Source: Paracentrotus lividus
Taxonomy: Eukaryota > Echinodermata > Echinoidea > Camarodonta > Echinidae
Assembly: GCA_940671915.1 (NCBI GenBank)
Contig: CALNVZ010002100.1
Span: 14,333,653-14,397,652 of the forward strand
DNA: 64,000 nt
Direction: 5' to 3'
Part shown: positions 24,751 to 36,361 of the stretch, piece by piece
Numbering within the stretch: position 1 is the stretch's first letter
Layout of the letters: the number at the start of each line of letters is the position of its first letter
Made by a program: the position numbers and the translations under genes
The notes under the pieces: generated by a model
The model's input: only the letters and a program-made list of their open reading frames with translations
Told to the model about the DNA's origin: nothing
Databases searched by the model: none

Positions 24751-25253
24751 ACACTGTTAGAAAAAATTAAACAAATTGTTTAAAATCTTAAACAACTGCG
24801 TGTTAACCGGTGAATCGCACAGCGTTGTTTAGAAATTAAACAACCTGTAGTTGTGTAAAGCTTTAACACTCTTGTTGTTTAAAAGTTTAAACCACCTGTT
24901 TTTTTATGGTTGTTTAAAATATCAACAGTATTGTTTAACTCTTCTCTCAAAATATAAAAACGCTCCAACTTTTGGTTAACGCGGCAGGGTATCGAACTTA
25001 CGACCTTTCGATTATAAGGAAGACGCTCTATCCACTGAGCCAACACATCTGTACATACACGTATTCAATGTGTGAGGCATAAGTCCTTGGCCATGAGTGA
25101 AATGTTGCGCCGTAAACCTTACGCATGTAACAAGTGATGCCATTAGCTCATGAATATCACGTGACAACGTTTAAATATCAAACAAGAATGTTTAACTCTT
25201 AAACCTACATTTTTTTAAACAGCGAAATTTTTAAACCGCATTCTAACAGTGTA
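24751..25253. mobile_element. MITE of about 500 bp with perfect 13-bp inverted ends
   Basis: TACACTGTTAGAA at 24751-24763 is the exact inverse of TTCTAACAGTGTA at 25241-25253; TA is the probable duplicated target, as for Tc1/mariner-type mobility. The interior is rich in GTTTAAA and TTTAAAC words on both sides. It carries a tRNA-like segment on the minus strand (separate entry). No transposase. Confidence 0.85.
24981..25044 (-). other. tRNA-like segment with Pol III A and B boxes inside the MITE
   Basis: On the minus strand TGGCTCAGTGG (25042-25032) fits the A-box consensus and AGTTCGATACC (24998-24988) fits the B box apart from its first base, 34 bases apart as in tRNA genes. Between them CTTCCTTATAATC looks like an anticodon loop with TAT (isoleucine-like). 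The anticodon and T stems do not pair well and no acceptor stem is visible, so it is not a working tRNA. It could be a captured tRNA-derived SINE or an internal Pol III promoter. Confidence 0.6.
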
Positions 25254-25900
25254 ACAGATTATTCCACTTAAGAAATACAAAATAAAAGCGGCACTTAAAA
25301 AATATTCCCCTTGAATAGTGACTCCAACACAAGGTCACTTATTAATGAAAACCAAATTGTCTTGATTTGATTCGTAAAGTATAATGTGTATTCCTATAAT
25401 GGCATACTTATGCCAAAGAAAATTAAAATTCGGTGGAAAAAAGACGTCTATATAATCATTAAACCTTTGTGTTCGCTAATGTTTGGAACTTATCTTGACA
25501 ACTGAATTTGCCCTACCTCGTTTTTCCTTTCGTTTATCCACTTTTAAAATCATCGTATATCTCCTCGGATGAATATAGGATCAAGCAGAAGTCATAACTT
25601 CCATCAATGGTTGTCGTTTACAGTTCAATTGACATATAAGATGCCATTTATCACAGTTATTACGACCCCCTCTCTCTCTCTCTACTCCCATATATCCACC
25701 ACAAAAACAATGCAACCATATTGCGTCTGATGGGTCAAATGAACCCAAGAAAAGTACACCTGTATACGTATGTTACGTACTTTTTGAGGAAATTATAAAT
25801 TGACCAAAGTCAGGGTCGTATTTCAAATGGGTTATGGGCGTCTCGTAACTGTAATGTGTTTTCATAGGCTATAAAAATGACTGGCATTTTATAGCGTATC
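25254..25900. other. Non-coding DNA, nothing recognised
   Basis: Only a short CT run near 25670-25683 stands out. Confidence 0.5.
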
Positions 25901-26034
25901 AGGACATCTCCCCCGGAGGACAACTCCTCCGGGGACAATTCCCGGAGGACAGCTCCCCGGAGCACATAGGGTTAGGGTTAGGGTTATGGTTAGGGTTGTC
26001 CTCCGGGGGAGTTGTCCTCCGGGGGAGATGTCCT
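25901..26034. mobile_element. GC-rich foldback element with telomere-like TTAGGG core
   Basis: AGGACATCTCCCCCGGAGG and the next eight bases (25901-25927) are perfectly inverted at 26008-26034. The module CTCC(CC/T)CCGGGG/GGAGGACA is repeated within each arm. The loop at about 25968-25996 reads AGGGTTAGGGTTAGGG, then TTATGG, then TTAGGG, four telomere-like units. CATTTTATAG is present in both flanks (25885 and 26040). Confidence 0.85.
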
Positions 26035-27079
26035 AGAACCATTTTATAGAGATGACTTCGGTAGAGAAAAGTGCACGAAAATTTTTAATGGTAGAAATGC
26101 CACATTTCGAGTAATTTTCCTGGTTATTTTCATTTAATAAAACAGACTAAGAATTGATTTAAATGGTTGTAACTCAAAATGCTAAACTGCAATAAAAATA
26201 GGGTTGTGTGATATATATATTTTTTTGTTTTTGTTTTTGTTTTAGCTGAGGTGAGGGGTGATACCTATGCATTAATTTTCAACTGTTAAAAGTTGCTGGT
26301 TGCTTAACATTGCTTCATAAAATATAAGTATAAACTACCAAGCCCAAATAAATCGCACTTAACGCCTTTCAGCAGAACAACATGTATGTTGTTAATTTTT
26401 AAATGAATTTGTATAATCAAATTGTAAATAATTTTGAAACAAAACAAAATACAAGTATAAAGTATTTTGTTAATAAGTGCCAAATTATACAAAAGTGCTC
26501 AAACTTCACATCAAAACACTGCTATCAAAATGGTCTAGAGGGAACATTCAGGGGATAGCATGAAGTGAATGATTTTAAATATTGCATTGGATTCGTGAAA
26601 TATGTCCCGACTTTTCAATTTTATATAATGGAGGTTTACCGGGAGAGTGATACTTGAACAATTGACGACTCTTCTGAGCTTCATGTAATATTCATTGAAG
26701 TTCCACATCACAACATCCCGAAGAGGCTAAAACCTTGCATTGGAAAGGGGTTGAGAATAACACTATCCGATCACCTGTTTGAAATAAAGCTTAGGAATTG
26801 TGATGTTTCGACTGAAAAAAATACTTAACGATTATTTCGTATTGCTTCTATTTTTTTTCCATTTATCAGGGGCAGTGGCTCACAGGGTCAATAATAATAA
26901 GGTTGAAAAAAAAGAGGGTGCAAAATAACCAGAGAAGTGCCAAATTTTGTATATTATTATTTAACCGTGTAAAAATTAAAGGAGGCATTAAATCAAGGAG
27001 CCGATTACCCATTTACTTGTTCAAAATATCTTGTTGGTGGATGAGCGCGGCACTAATATTTTAAGATAGGCAGACCCCT
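26035..27079. other. AT-rich non-coding DNA
   Basis: A (TTTTTG)-type run lies near 26220-26243. Nothing else was supported. Confidence 0.5.
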
Positions 27080-27247
27080 TAGCCCACATTCTGTTATGAG
27101 CCTGTTTTTGTATGCGTCGCAAGTTCGTACAAAGCTATTGTGCGATCCGCATCAGACAAAATGATCGCACAACCGGGCACAATAGCTTTGTGGGAACTTG
27201 CGACGCATATACAAACTCAGTCTAATTTCATCGCAGAATATGGGCCA
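27080..27247. mobile_element. Imperfect 168-bp palindrome (foldback MITE)
   Basis: ATGCGTCGCAAGTTC (27112-27126) then ACAAAGCTATTGTGC (27129-27143) are mirrored by GCACAATAGCTTTGT (27177-27191) and GAACTTGCGACGCAT (27194-27208). Weaker pairing continues outward to CCCACATTCTG / CAGAATATGGGCC. A transcript would form a long hairpin with a loop of about 30 bases. Confidence 0.8.
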
Positions 27248-28080
27248 TAGGGTGTAAAATCCTGAAAACGCAAATATCTATCCCCTACTCTTATTTTATT
27301 TCATTTATTTTCATTTTTATTTTTTTTTTTAATTGTTGTTTGTGACAGTTACGTGTAAGATATTACCATGATTACGTGTTTATATGAGTGGACACATGAG
27401 AAAACGGAAATTGGGGTCATATTTTATTTAATGTAGAATACTTTAGGCCTTTAAAAATGACATATCAGCGTGAGTCGAGGCTAACAGTGTATAGATGCAA
27501 ATGAATAGGCCAATCGGAAATATGAAGGTAAGATCTAAATGAGATATGAATACATTGATCTATTTATTCTACTTTCTTATGAACTAAAAATAAAACTTCT
27601 ACAACTTCATATATTAAGATATACTTCTTTCATCTTTCTCTTTCAGGTTATACCTCGCTTGTTTCTCCTCGGCTTAATCAGGATAAATTCGTGTGTTATT
27701 GGCGCCGGAGAATGAGCGAAACGAGGGTATTAAGCTGTCCCCCGAGACTCGTATCATACATAATAGAATTGTGACCCGTCACGAGGGGTCAAGCGAAAAG
27801 AAAGAGTAAGGAAAGAGACGTGTATAGCAGGGGTGCACAAATCACATGACGCCGCGGAACTATGCGATTGGCGCCTCATGGGAATAGATTTGTGTCGATT
27901 TATTGCTTGTTCTGTAAGACATGGAAGAAACGTGGGTTCGTCGTGTCGTACTTGTATGTCGTAACTGATGAGGTTTAAGGTTCAAAACATAATCATATAC
28001 ATGTATACTAGTACTAGATGCCTGTGTCTTGGGAATATATTGATGTCGATCAATATTTAGGGATATCTGTGCTGTGCCCC
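27248..28080. other. Non-coding DNA, unique-looking
   Basis: A CpG-containing patch at 27650-27860 (TTGGCGCCGG, GACCCGTCACGAGG, GACGCCGCGG) could be regulatory, but no exon or promoter signature is clear. Confidence 0.35.
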
Positions 28081-28082
28081 GC

Positions 28083-28226
28083 AGTGTGTTCACATAGTCG
28101 ACTATGTTAAAACGCTCGAATATAACAGTGTGAAGATGATAAAATTATTCTACTGTGTTCATTATGTATTCACAGTGTGTTCAAGGTGTGTTCACATTGT
28201 GTCTCACACTGTGGGACACAATCAAT
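28083..28226. repeat. Cluster of CACTGTG / GTGTTCACA words (probable MITE remnant)
   Basis: CAGTGTGTTCACA, GTGTTCA, CACAGTGTGTTCA, GTGTTCACATTGTG and CACACTGTGGGACACA follow one another. The same vocabulary fills the element at 61686-61953, so this is probably a related but end-less copy. Confidence 0.5.
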
Positions 28227-28889
28227 GACGTTTATCCATTTTGTTACATTTTGAATTGTACATGGAATAGGAAAGGAAATGTAGGCCTAAATGTCGAGTA
28301 AAGTTTGACACCATACTGCCTTTTGAATGTGGGCGTTCTTCCGCTAGGAAAGGATACAATAATACATCATCATACTTTATAGTTTAATATTTTATCCTTC
28401 TCAATTATTCATATCCATATTTGGATCACATCATGCTGCTTCAATGGCCCTCAAACCCTCAACCTACATAAGGCAGCATGTTTATTTTTCCTCCAGAGTA
28501 TAAAGTGCCTTTCAATATTTTAATTCAATAAAACTCATCCTTCTCTATTTCCAATCCCCTAATCATCATTCTCATTGACTAATTCTTTTTACCGACCATG
28601 TTCCATTGAAAGAAGAAGAAGAAGACAGATTGGTCCACTCGAACATTCTCAAAGTCCAACAAATCCAGATGGAAATCGATTTTGTCCCGATAAACATGGA
28701 AGAAATTCCACTTCTTTCAGCCAGTATCAACAGAGAGTAATGACATTGGGTTTGAGAAAATAAAGCAATCTTTCAGCGGAACTCGGCGCGGATAGATATG
28801 GGACAATCAGCATAATGCATTGCGTTGAGAGAGACGGACATATACGGACTGGGGATGAATCGATCAGAGACATGATATGGCGAAGAGCA
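28227..28889. other. Non-coding DNA, nothing recognised
   Basis: Contains a short GAAGAAGAAGAAGA run near 28611. The 62-codon frame here has no supporting signal. Confidence 0.45.
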
Positions 28890-29393
28890 GGGGGTGTTTC
28901 ACCAAGCCATTCGTAAAGTTACGAATGACTTTACGAACGATTGGAACATGTTCTTAGGGGTAATCACATTCTAGAGCTATGGTCGGAAATGTTCATACGA
29001 ACGATACGAATCTATTCCGTTCTGGAGTTTTTAAAGATTCGTAAATGGAGCTTATGTGTATACGATGGTCTTCGAAAGGTTGGTTTCGTACGAAGTTAAA
29101 TACAATATTGGTCAAGACCATCGACCAATCTTAGAACTTACGAACAGTCTGCGAACGGTCTGCGAACGATGGTTTCGTACGCAGTTCTTACATTTAAAGT
29201 TCTTACGAAACTCTTACGAAGTTCTGACGAAATTCTTATGAAATGGTCTGGAAATCGTTCGCACAGCGTCCATAACTTTTGGTAATGGCGTTTGTGACCA
29301 ATACAAGACATTTGTCATTGAGCACTCGAACAGATCCCTAGTCGTTCGTAAAGTCATTCGTAACTTTACGATCGAGTTTGTGAAACATCTCCG
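28890..29393. mobile_element. MITE of about 500 bp with inverted ends of about 50 bp
   Basis: The left end (GTGTTTCACCAAGCC, then ATTCGTAAAGTTACGAATG, then ACTTTACGAACGA) is mirrored by the right end (TCGTTCGTAAAGTCATTCG, then TAACTTTACGATCGAG, then TTTGTGAAACA). The interior holds many further TACGAA/TTCGTA words, which look like reiterated binding sites. No coding capacity; target duplication not clear. Confidence 0.85.
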
Positions 29394-30240
29394 TGGTCGA
29401 TGTTAACATGACATGGGTATAGAGACGGATAAGGAGGCTAGATGAAGGGATTTATTGATAGAAATGTTTAAGACGGGATCGATGAGATTAATAATTTTCA
29501 TGTAACATATAGTCTGAATGTTTCGACGCAGCAATGTTAAGAAGATGAGTTTCAAAATAGAAATCTCGACTGTAGCTCAAAGGTCAATACTGTCCCGATG
29601 TCAATGTATAATACTTAAAATTAATCATATTACATGTATTCTTATATCCTTTCATCGGTATGTTCTACTCCCATGGTTTCTTCTTAATGAAGCTCATTAT
29701 TGTTAAATTAGAACTATAAAAATAAACAAACCTACATTTACCAAAGTACTCTAATCAGTTTTACTCGCAAAATGTAGACCAGTATTGAAAGACTGAAGAA
29801 AAAAAAAAAAAGAATTACGTAGAAATAAAGTGTACAAAAAGTAGTTAGTTTTAGTTGGAACAAGGCAGTGCTTATATAATGATATAAATGGTTCATACTT
29901 CTGGATTTGTGGCGTAAAGAGGAATAGTTTATAATGTGTTGTTGCCATGGTTATAAAGGAGTGCATGGAGTAGTTGTAGAATCATTCATTTAGATGAAAA
30001 CTAATTAAGGTGACAATTGAGTGCTCATCATTAACTTGTTACAAAACCTTTGAAACTTGTTCCATCGTGGTTTTACCGCAGCTGCTTCGTCTTTACATAA
30101 TGCCGGTTTAAGTATCTCACTGTACAGTTACTGTATAAGTGTTATTTCCGATGTATCTGTCTTTCTAGGGCATGGATGGGCTCAACATGAACACACGATA
30201 TCTTGTCGTTCTGCTTTACTACTGTACTTGACAACTAGGA
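29394..30240. other. AT-rich non-coding DNA, nothing recognised
   Basis: No repeat or exon signal was found. There is a short A-run near 29800. Confidence 0.45.
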
Positions 30241-30244
30241 TTAC

Positions 30245-30375
30245 ATATGAGCTCAGTGAGAGCTCCACTTGTGTTGGGATTGAGGAAGACATTATTGCGA
30301 AGGATGTTGGGCCTCACATCGAGGCTTTTATTCGTGATGGGGGCCGACGCCCGTAATCATTAGAGAAGGATTAGG
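30245..30375 (+). repeat. Duplicated segment, copy 1
   Basis: A stretch of about 110 bp ending TCGTGATGGGGGCCGACGCC then CGTAATCATTAGA matches 31885-32000 at roughly three quarters of positions, including (A/G)TTATTG, GGGCCTC(A/C)C and the stop codon. The two translated ends share GP-I then RDG-RRP and a stop at the same place, so a coding origin cannot be excluded. Both copies are followed within 100 bp by CT microsatellites. Confidence 0.65.
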
Positions 30376-30404
30376 GCAATCTGGGTCTCTCAGTCGCTCT
30401 GTCT

Positions 30405-30469
30405 CTGTCTCTCTGCCTGTTAGGTTATATGTCCTTTTTTATGAGTTATGTTGGTTTCTTCTTCTTCTT

Positions 30470-30523
<54 letters not shown>

Positions 30524-30695
30524 GTATGTATGTTGTTCTAATCAACAATATATGGATCTCTCCGTCTGTCTGTCTATCTCCTCATTTAGTTGTATGTCCT
30601 TTTTAAAATATAAGTTATGGGGTTTCTTCTTATCATTCTATCTCCACCTCTATCTCTATCTCTCTATCTCTCTCTCTCTCTCCCTCTCTCCCCAT
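30405..30695 (+). repeat. CT microsatellite region
   Basis: (TC)n at 30479-30515 and 30648-30685 with TCTG/TCTA variants. The open frame across it is an artefact. Confidence 0.9.
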
Positions 30696-31287
30696 GTGTG
30701 TCATTCTCGACACTTATACCCCTCTTGTCCCGTCGCCACTCGATCTAACATTTCTTCTCCATTTCCTTGCAATTTGCATTTAGTTTATTCAGTAGTATAA
30801 ACTCTACTTCGAACTTAATCTTCGTACAAAATTATAATTTATCATATTCTCAATGATTCAATGACCAACACCCCTTTTCCATAACCTTTATGTGATAGAG
30901 CTCTTTTATCATGTCATATTATCTTCTAATGTTTTGATCACTGTAAAGACTTATGGTAAAATAGTCGATATTTTCTGATAGCATGATTTATTTGGAGAGT
31001 TCTAATACTATAGTAATGTGTTACTTTTATGTATGTTTCCCCATCATTCGTCCACATTTCGCATTGTATTTGAAATAATGTGCCTTATAGTGAAATAATA
31101 GAAATTGGGAGGGAAGCAAGTTGAGACGATAATAAATTAGTTGACTGTAAATTCAATTCCAAGCGAATAGATTCTGTGATTATTAATAATTGATTTATAC
31201 CCACCTTAAAGATCATTTTTCCTTAAAACTTCCTGTACTTAATACATGATCTACCCCACATGTGAAACTACCGCATTTCAAAAAAGT
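30696..31287. other. AT-rich non-coding DNA
   Basis: Nothing recognised. Confidence 0.5.
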
Positions 31288-31386
31288 TGGTGTTAAATCA
31301 ACTGGTGTTTATAATAAGACAACACCACCGTGAGAGTTGTCGAATATAAACACCAATGGTGTTAATTCACCACCATTTTAACACCA
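31288..31386. mobile_element. Small palindromic MITE built on GGTGTTAA / TTAACACC
   Basis: GGTGTTAAATCA then GGTGTTTATA at 31289-31312 are answered by TATAAACACC, GGTGTTAATTCACC and TTTTAACACC up to 31385. Pairing covers most of the 100 bp, with a GACAAC/GTTGTC inner stem. Confidence 0.6.
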
Positions 31387-31454
31387 CTATTCCTTCATAC
31401 TCTATTTCCTCCAACCGGCTCTTTCTCATTTTCTCCTTTAATTTTTCTTACCCT

Positions 31455-31530
31455 ACTTCTCTCTCTCTCTCCCACTCCCTCACACCCTCCCCTCCCTATA
31501 TGTCTCTCACTCTTTCTTTCTATTCGTCGA
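31455..31530 (+). repeat. CT-rich microsatellite
   Basis: (TC)n and CTCCC variants at 31457-31475 and 31500-31525. Confidence 0.8.
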
Positions 31531-31879
31531 CCTTACTGTTTGAAGGGAAATCTTATTTTAGATTTCTTAATAACCTAATGAGTTTGTTTATTGTAATCAC
31601 AATGCCTGAACCTCACCCCTTCTGTTAAGTTCAATTATATCCCTGACGACACCTTCATTGTTCATTAGCTATAATCCTCATGAAATAGAGGGGATGTGGT
31701 TTAGAGTAAGAAGGAAGGGGTGGTATACACAACACCACTGGCCGATGCCACTCTTCAAAGTCGGACTAAGTCACGGCGGTAATCCCGCATCGGACCGACC
31801 CACTCGCTCGCTCTCAATCCCGTGTGCGACGTTAATCCTTGGGAAAAGTCAACCATGTATCGGTCGACGGGGCACGCAA

Positions 31880-32005
31880 TACTCGGTTTTGAGCACGTGT
31901 GTTTGCAGAGCTGATCAAGACGTTATTGATGCGGATTGTGGGCCTCCCATCGTGTCATGTACGCGTGATGGGACACGACGCCCGTGATCATTAGACGAGG
32001 AAGAT
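31880..32005 (+). repeat. Duplicated segment, copy 2
   Basis: Second copy of the 30245-30375 segment (GACGTTATTG, GGGCCTCCCATCGTG, CGTGATGGGACACGACGCCC, CGTGATCATTAGA). It is followed immediately by the longest CT microsatellite region of the window. Confidence 0.65.
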
Positions 32006-32019
32006 GAGTGCGAGTTCGA

Positions 32020-32077
32020 CTATCTCCCAACTCTCTCTTTCTCTGCCTTCCACTCGTTTTCTCTTCATCTCCCCCTT

Positions 32078-32115
<38 letters not shown>

Positions 32116-32615
32116 CCACTCTTTATCTCTCTTTCTCTCTCCCAACTCTCCTATCTCTCTCTCTCTCCTCTCTCTATCTGCCTCCCACTCTTTTTATTTC
32201 CATCTATCTCTTTGCCTGTCCACTCTTGCTTTCTCTCCATCTCTGTCTCTTTCTCTCTCCCAGCTTTCCCCCTCTCTCTCCCCTCTCTCTATCTGCCTTC
32301 CATTCTTTTACATCTCTCTCTCTCTCTCTCTCTGCCTCTCACTCTATTTCCCTTCATCTCTTTCTTCATCCCACTCTTTTTCTCACCATCTCTCTCTCTC
32401 TGCATCCTCTCAATCTTTAGGGTTTTTTTTCTTTCTCTCTCTCTCTCTCTCTCTCTCTCCCTTTCTCCCGGTCTCTGCATCTCACTATCTTTCTCTCCCT
32501 CTCTCTTTGCCTCCCACTCTCTTTCTCTTCATCACACGCACCCACACACACACACTCTCTCTCTCTCTCTCTCTGCCTCCCACCGTCTTTCTCTCCATCA
32601 CTTTCTCCCTATCCC
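32020..32615 (+). repeat. Long CT microsatellite region
   Basis: (TC)n tracts at 32078-32112, 32155-32180, 32310-32332, 32430-32460 and 32552-32576 alternate with a recurring phrase (C)TGCCTCCCACTCTTT, so a minisatellite-like unit of about 60-80 bp is overlaid on the dinucleotide repeat. The Ser/Leu-rich open frames (up to 208 codons) are artefacts. Confidence 0.9.
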
Positions 32616-33252
32616 CCTGGCGCCGGTAGAGTAACCAATCACCCACGGGAGAGCAAGAGATATAGGGAGTATTGACCAAATCCATTCAATATTCTTCACG
32701 TCATCATCCACTACTCTCTCCGGTCATGAGCTCTCTATCCTGGATTTTGACAGAAATATGTCGATAATCTGCATTCAACTTTTTGAGGAAGGGAGGGGTC
32801 GCTTTAGATTGAAAAAAAAAAGGGGGGGGGTGAGCTAACTTGGATTTAAAAGGATGCAGTAAAAAGAAAGGCAAGCTAAGGATAGGAAGCCCTTACACCT
32901 TTTTTCTTTCCTTTTTTCTTTCTTAGATCTTATGATTTTAAAAACTTTTTAAAGGTCTACAATTTAACATTTGGTATTAAATACACCATAATATTATGTG
33001 TTCTCGATCAACTTCAAGTTCATGAAGAAAGTGCTTGAATATTAGAGGACAGAAAGGATTCAAGGGTTATATCAAACATGCTCATGTCTATATTACAATG
33101 CCAAAGCCCCGACAAGAAAATTACCTATGTTTCCATTCATCATTTTTTATACAGCGCTCCAAAACTCGCTAAGGAGAAGGGGTTGAAAAGTTTGCCCCTT
33201 TTCCCAGTTCTGTATCTTTTGACTGAAAACAGAAAAATGAATTCAATGACCG
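32616..33252. other. Non-coding DNA
   Basis: A/G homopolymers lie near 32812-32830. Nothing else was supported. Confidence 0.5.
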
Positions 33253-33330
33253 GGGTAGTAATAAAGCGCTTTGGTCTTAACAGGTAAAGCGCTTTATAAG
33301 AAACAGTTATTATTATTATTATTATTATAA
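33253..33330 (+). mobile_element. LINE 3' tail ending in (ATT)n
   Basis: GTAATAAAGCGCTTTGGTC, then AAAGCGCTTTATAAGAAAC, then (TTA)n is another example of the short 3' hairpin plus ATT microsatellite that ends CR1/L2-like LINEs. No coding part is attached. Confidence 0.55.
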
Positions 33331-36261
33331 ACAGAAAATACAAACTTAAAAGGGGAGCGTGGTGGCAAACTCTTTTACAACGAGATGTGCGCAGGGATGT
33401 AAAATTCCCATCTGTGCTACTGATAAATAGAACCATTTGAGATAAGAAGACCTGGAAATAAACATTACTTTAATTATGAATGTGACCAGAGTTGACATAG
33501 CAGTATACGAATCATAATGACCCTGATATAATCACAAGTCAAAAAATTGACACCTAAAGATGCACAGTGTATTTTCTCATTCATAAGATTAGTTTCGAAG
33601 CCAACTTCTATTATAACTTGCATTAGTCGTTCATTCATTGGCACAAATAGAATAGTATACAAGCTTTAATAATCCAAAAACCTTATAGGAAAGTCACGAA
33701 TACTTTCTGTACCCCTTTACGCATCATTGACTTCTAGAAGACTTGTCATACTATACCTCTCCATGCATGTACAACGCCTCTCATCCCTGTCATATGAAAT
33801 GATGGAAGAGGAATGCCTGTACGATAGTTCCCTCATCCTAATCTAACTGGGGACGTGGTTCACATTTAATCTAACTGGGGACGTGGTCCACATTTGAGAC
33901 GTTAATGACTGGAGATCAGATGAAGGCACGGAAAACAAACAGTGACGAAGGGGGTATTCCTCGCGCTCAAATCCATGTTTGAAGAACATCCGCTCACATA
34001 TTTCTCCTTCTCAATAAAATTAAGAAGTTTATTTCGCCTCAAGTCTAGCATTCTTTCGTGAATCAAAATCATCCAGCTGACTGGCTTGATCATATATTAT
34101 ATTTGATGTGAGATAAGAATGATTAATGCAGCTGAAACACATCATTTATACAACAAAATCAAAATAATCTTCAGTCAAGACTGTACTTTAAATACAACTG
34201 CTCATCTACAAACGGGTTCAGGAAGATTCGGCTCTTATGTGAACGGGTCCTTCGGGATGCCTTCTTAAGATGTACTAACGGAACCAGAAGCTAGGATGAC
34301 TTTGGTGGTTACCTTAACTCCTAGATCAAACTCAGCCCGTGCACCCTGCTAGCTGAACGTCTTATCTTTCGGTAAAAGAAGCCGATCTCTCTTTGGAAAG
34401 TTTCTATCTCTGTGCAACCAAAAGGCACTTCAATTGAGAAAAATGCAAAAGTACAGTGCTTGGGTTATATTAGCATGCGTTGAACGTCTTTTCTTAACCC
34501 CATCGGTACTGGAAAATTTGCATTTCTCTGCATGTTTCAATTTGGCCACAAATATACCAATTTTCATTAAAAACAAAATTTGACAATAGTTGCTAAATAT
34601 AGATTTTTTTTTAATGTAATTTTTCTCTTAATATCATTATGTAAAAACCTTTGATGATTTGAATATGTTTCAATTCTTCAATCTTAAGTGAATATACATT
34701 ATCACTTTCACTATTTGGTGAGAATTATCTGCAAACGCCTTCGTGAAAACAACTTACAAGTTATCATAATTTGACAAACATTTGGTTATGTGAACAATCA
34801 TACATTTGTTTATTTCCACGAGAAATAAAACGAAATGTTCGACTAATTTGAGGTATCATAAGTGTAGCTAATAGACACTCCCTATATTTATATTTCCTCA
34901 CCTATTATATACGGCATAATTTCCAAAGCTCATAAAACCTGGATAAAAATATGAGTTTTAAAATACCAAGTGTCTCAAAACATATTCGCTTTCCATATTA
35001 AGTATATTTTTAAAAAATCGGAATAACGGAAACGGCCATCATAAAACCGTTTACTTGGTGATCGTCAAGTACTAGTAAAAGGGTCGCTCGAAGTCAAGAT
35101 CACTCGTCTTTCAAAGTCCTCATCGTCTTCGAAGTCATCAATCACTATCGAGTACGGCATCATGAAAGACCTGGTTAATGACTAACTTCATGGCAGCAAG
35201 ACGCTCTCCACATTAAATCATTCACATAGACAGCTATATAGGTGTCATTATACTTGACACTGGACAGCTAGGTGTCATTATGCTTCACTTACCCGTTTTA
35301 TAGTCTTCGAAACATCAATCATACTGAGCTTCGAGTCTCGGTTGAGAGATGTTAAGCTGAAGGAATTATTATTGAAGAAAGGAAAAATCAAAAATATTCA
35401 TACATGCAGCGTCGGGGAAAAAGTGGTATTCCCGATTGAAATAAACTTTTTAAAGGTATGAAAATTTCAAATTTATAAAAAAACGTTAAATCTTGAAAAA
35501 AAAAAAAATCATTATAATGATTACTGATTTTTATTCTTCATACAGTCATAGAAATGGAGTTTTAAGCTTTTTGAAAATATGCAATGTTTTTTTGTTGTTA
35601 TAGTTTCAATTTGGATTTGAAAATATGCGAGGCGGTGGATATCTGAACGCAACGAGGAATCATGACTCGGACAGACAAGAACAATTAACCCTTTAAATAC
35701 GAAAAGTAAATGATTTTTGTATTAAATCTAAATGAAATTGAGACTATTCAGTATAGTCAGTGGGCTAAAACAAAACGGTGAAAGAAAAGAGGAGACAGAG
35801 CGATGAGAGGGGGCATCATTTCTTCTGTTGCACTCGGCAAAAGTGAATGAGCAGAGACAGAGAGACACGAGTTGAGAGCATCATTACTGATCACACTCAT
35901 GTCAAAGCTCATTACGCAGAGATCATCAATCAAACATTCTCTTTTTCTATCTTCTCTCTGCATGATGATCAAACAAATCGAGCTTTGTTAATCACTAACT
36001 ATTCAGTTCATCACGCTCCGCAAAATACAGCATACGCCGTGCTAAACCCCACTCGATCATCTATGCAATGACAAGATAAATTACCAGATTGTCTATTCTG
36101 TCTCTATAGCTGTCTTTTCGTACGTCTGTCTGCAAATACATTTGTTTGTTCACCCGTCTGTCTTTATGTTGATATTACATCTTATTAATAATTATCTCTC
36201 TCGTTTTTTCATTCATCATTTGCGCTTTGTTGGAAGCTTACATTTCAGGGTTGGTATAATG
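33331..36261. other. AT-rich non-coding DNA with one 28-bp tandem duplication
   Basis: ATCTAACTGGGGACGTGGT(T/C)CACATTT is present twice in tandem at about 33839-33896. AGGTGTCATTAT(A/G)CTT occurs twice near 35241 and 35270. Otherwise nothing recognised. Confidence 0.45.
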
Positions 36262-36275
36262 GTTACCATGGTAAT
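36262..36275. promoter_or_regulatory. Palindromic X-box-like (RFX) motif
   Basis: GTTACCATGGTAAT fits the RFX X-box pattern (two GTTACC/GGTAAC half sites). No gene start is recognised nearby, so function is unproven; a chance match is possible. Confidence 0.25.
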
Positions 36276-36361
36276 AATGGGTGCTTGGTGTAATCAGATG
36301 CACAACATTAACATTAATTAATTTCATGAAAAATAAGCATACAAAATGTGATTCCATCGGG

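Noticed and set aside
32008..32634. A 208-codon Ser/Leu-rich open frame
   Set aside because: Entirely within CT microsatellite DNA; dinucleotide repeats keep frames open without coding.
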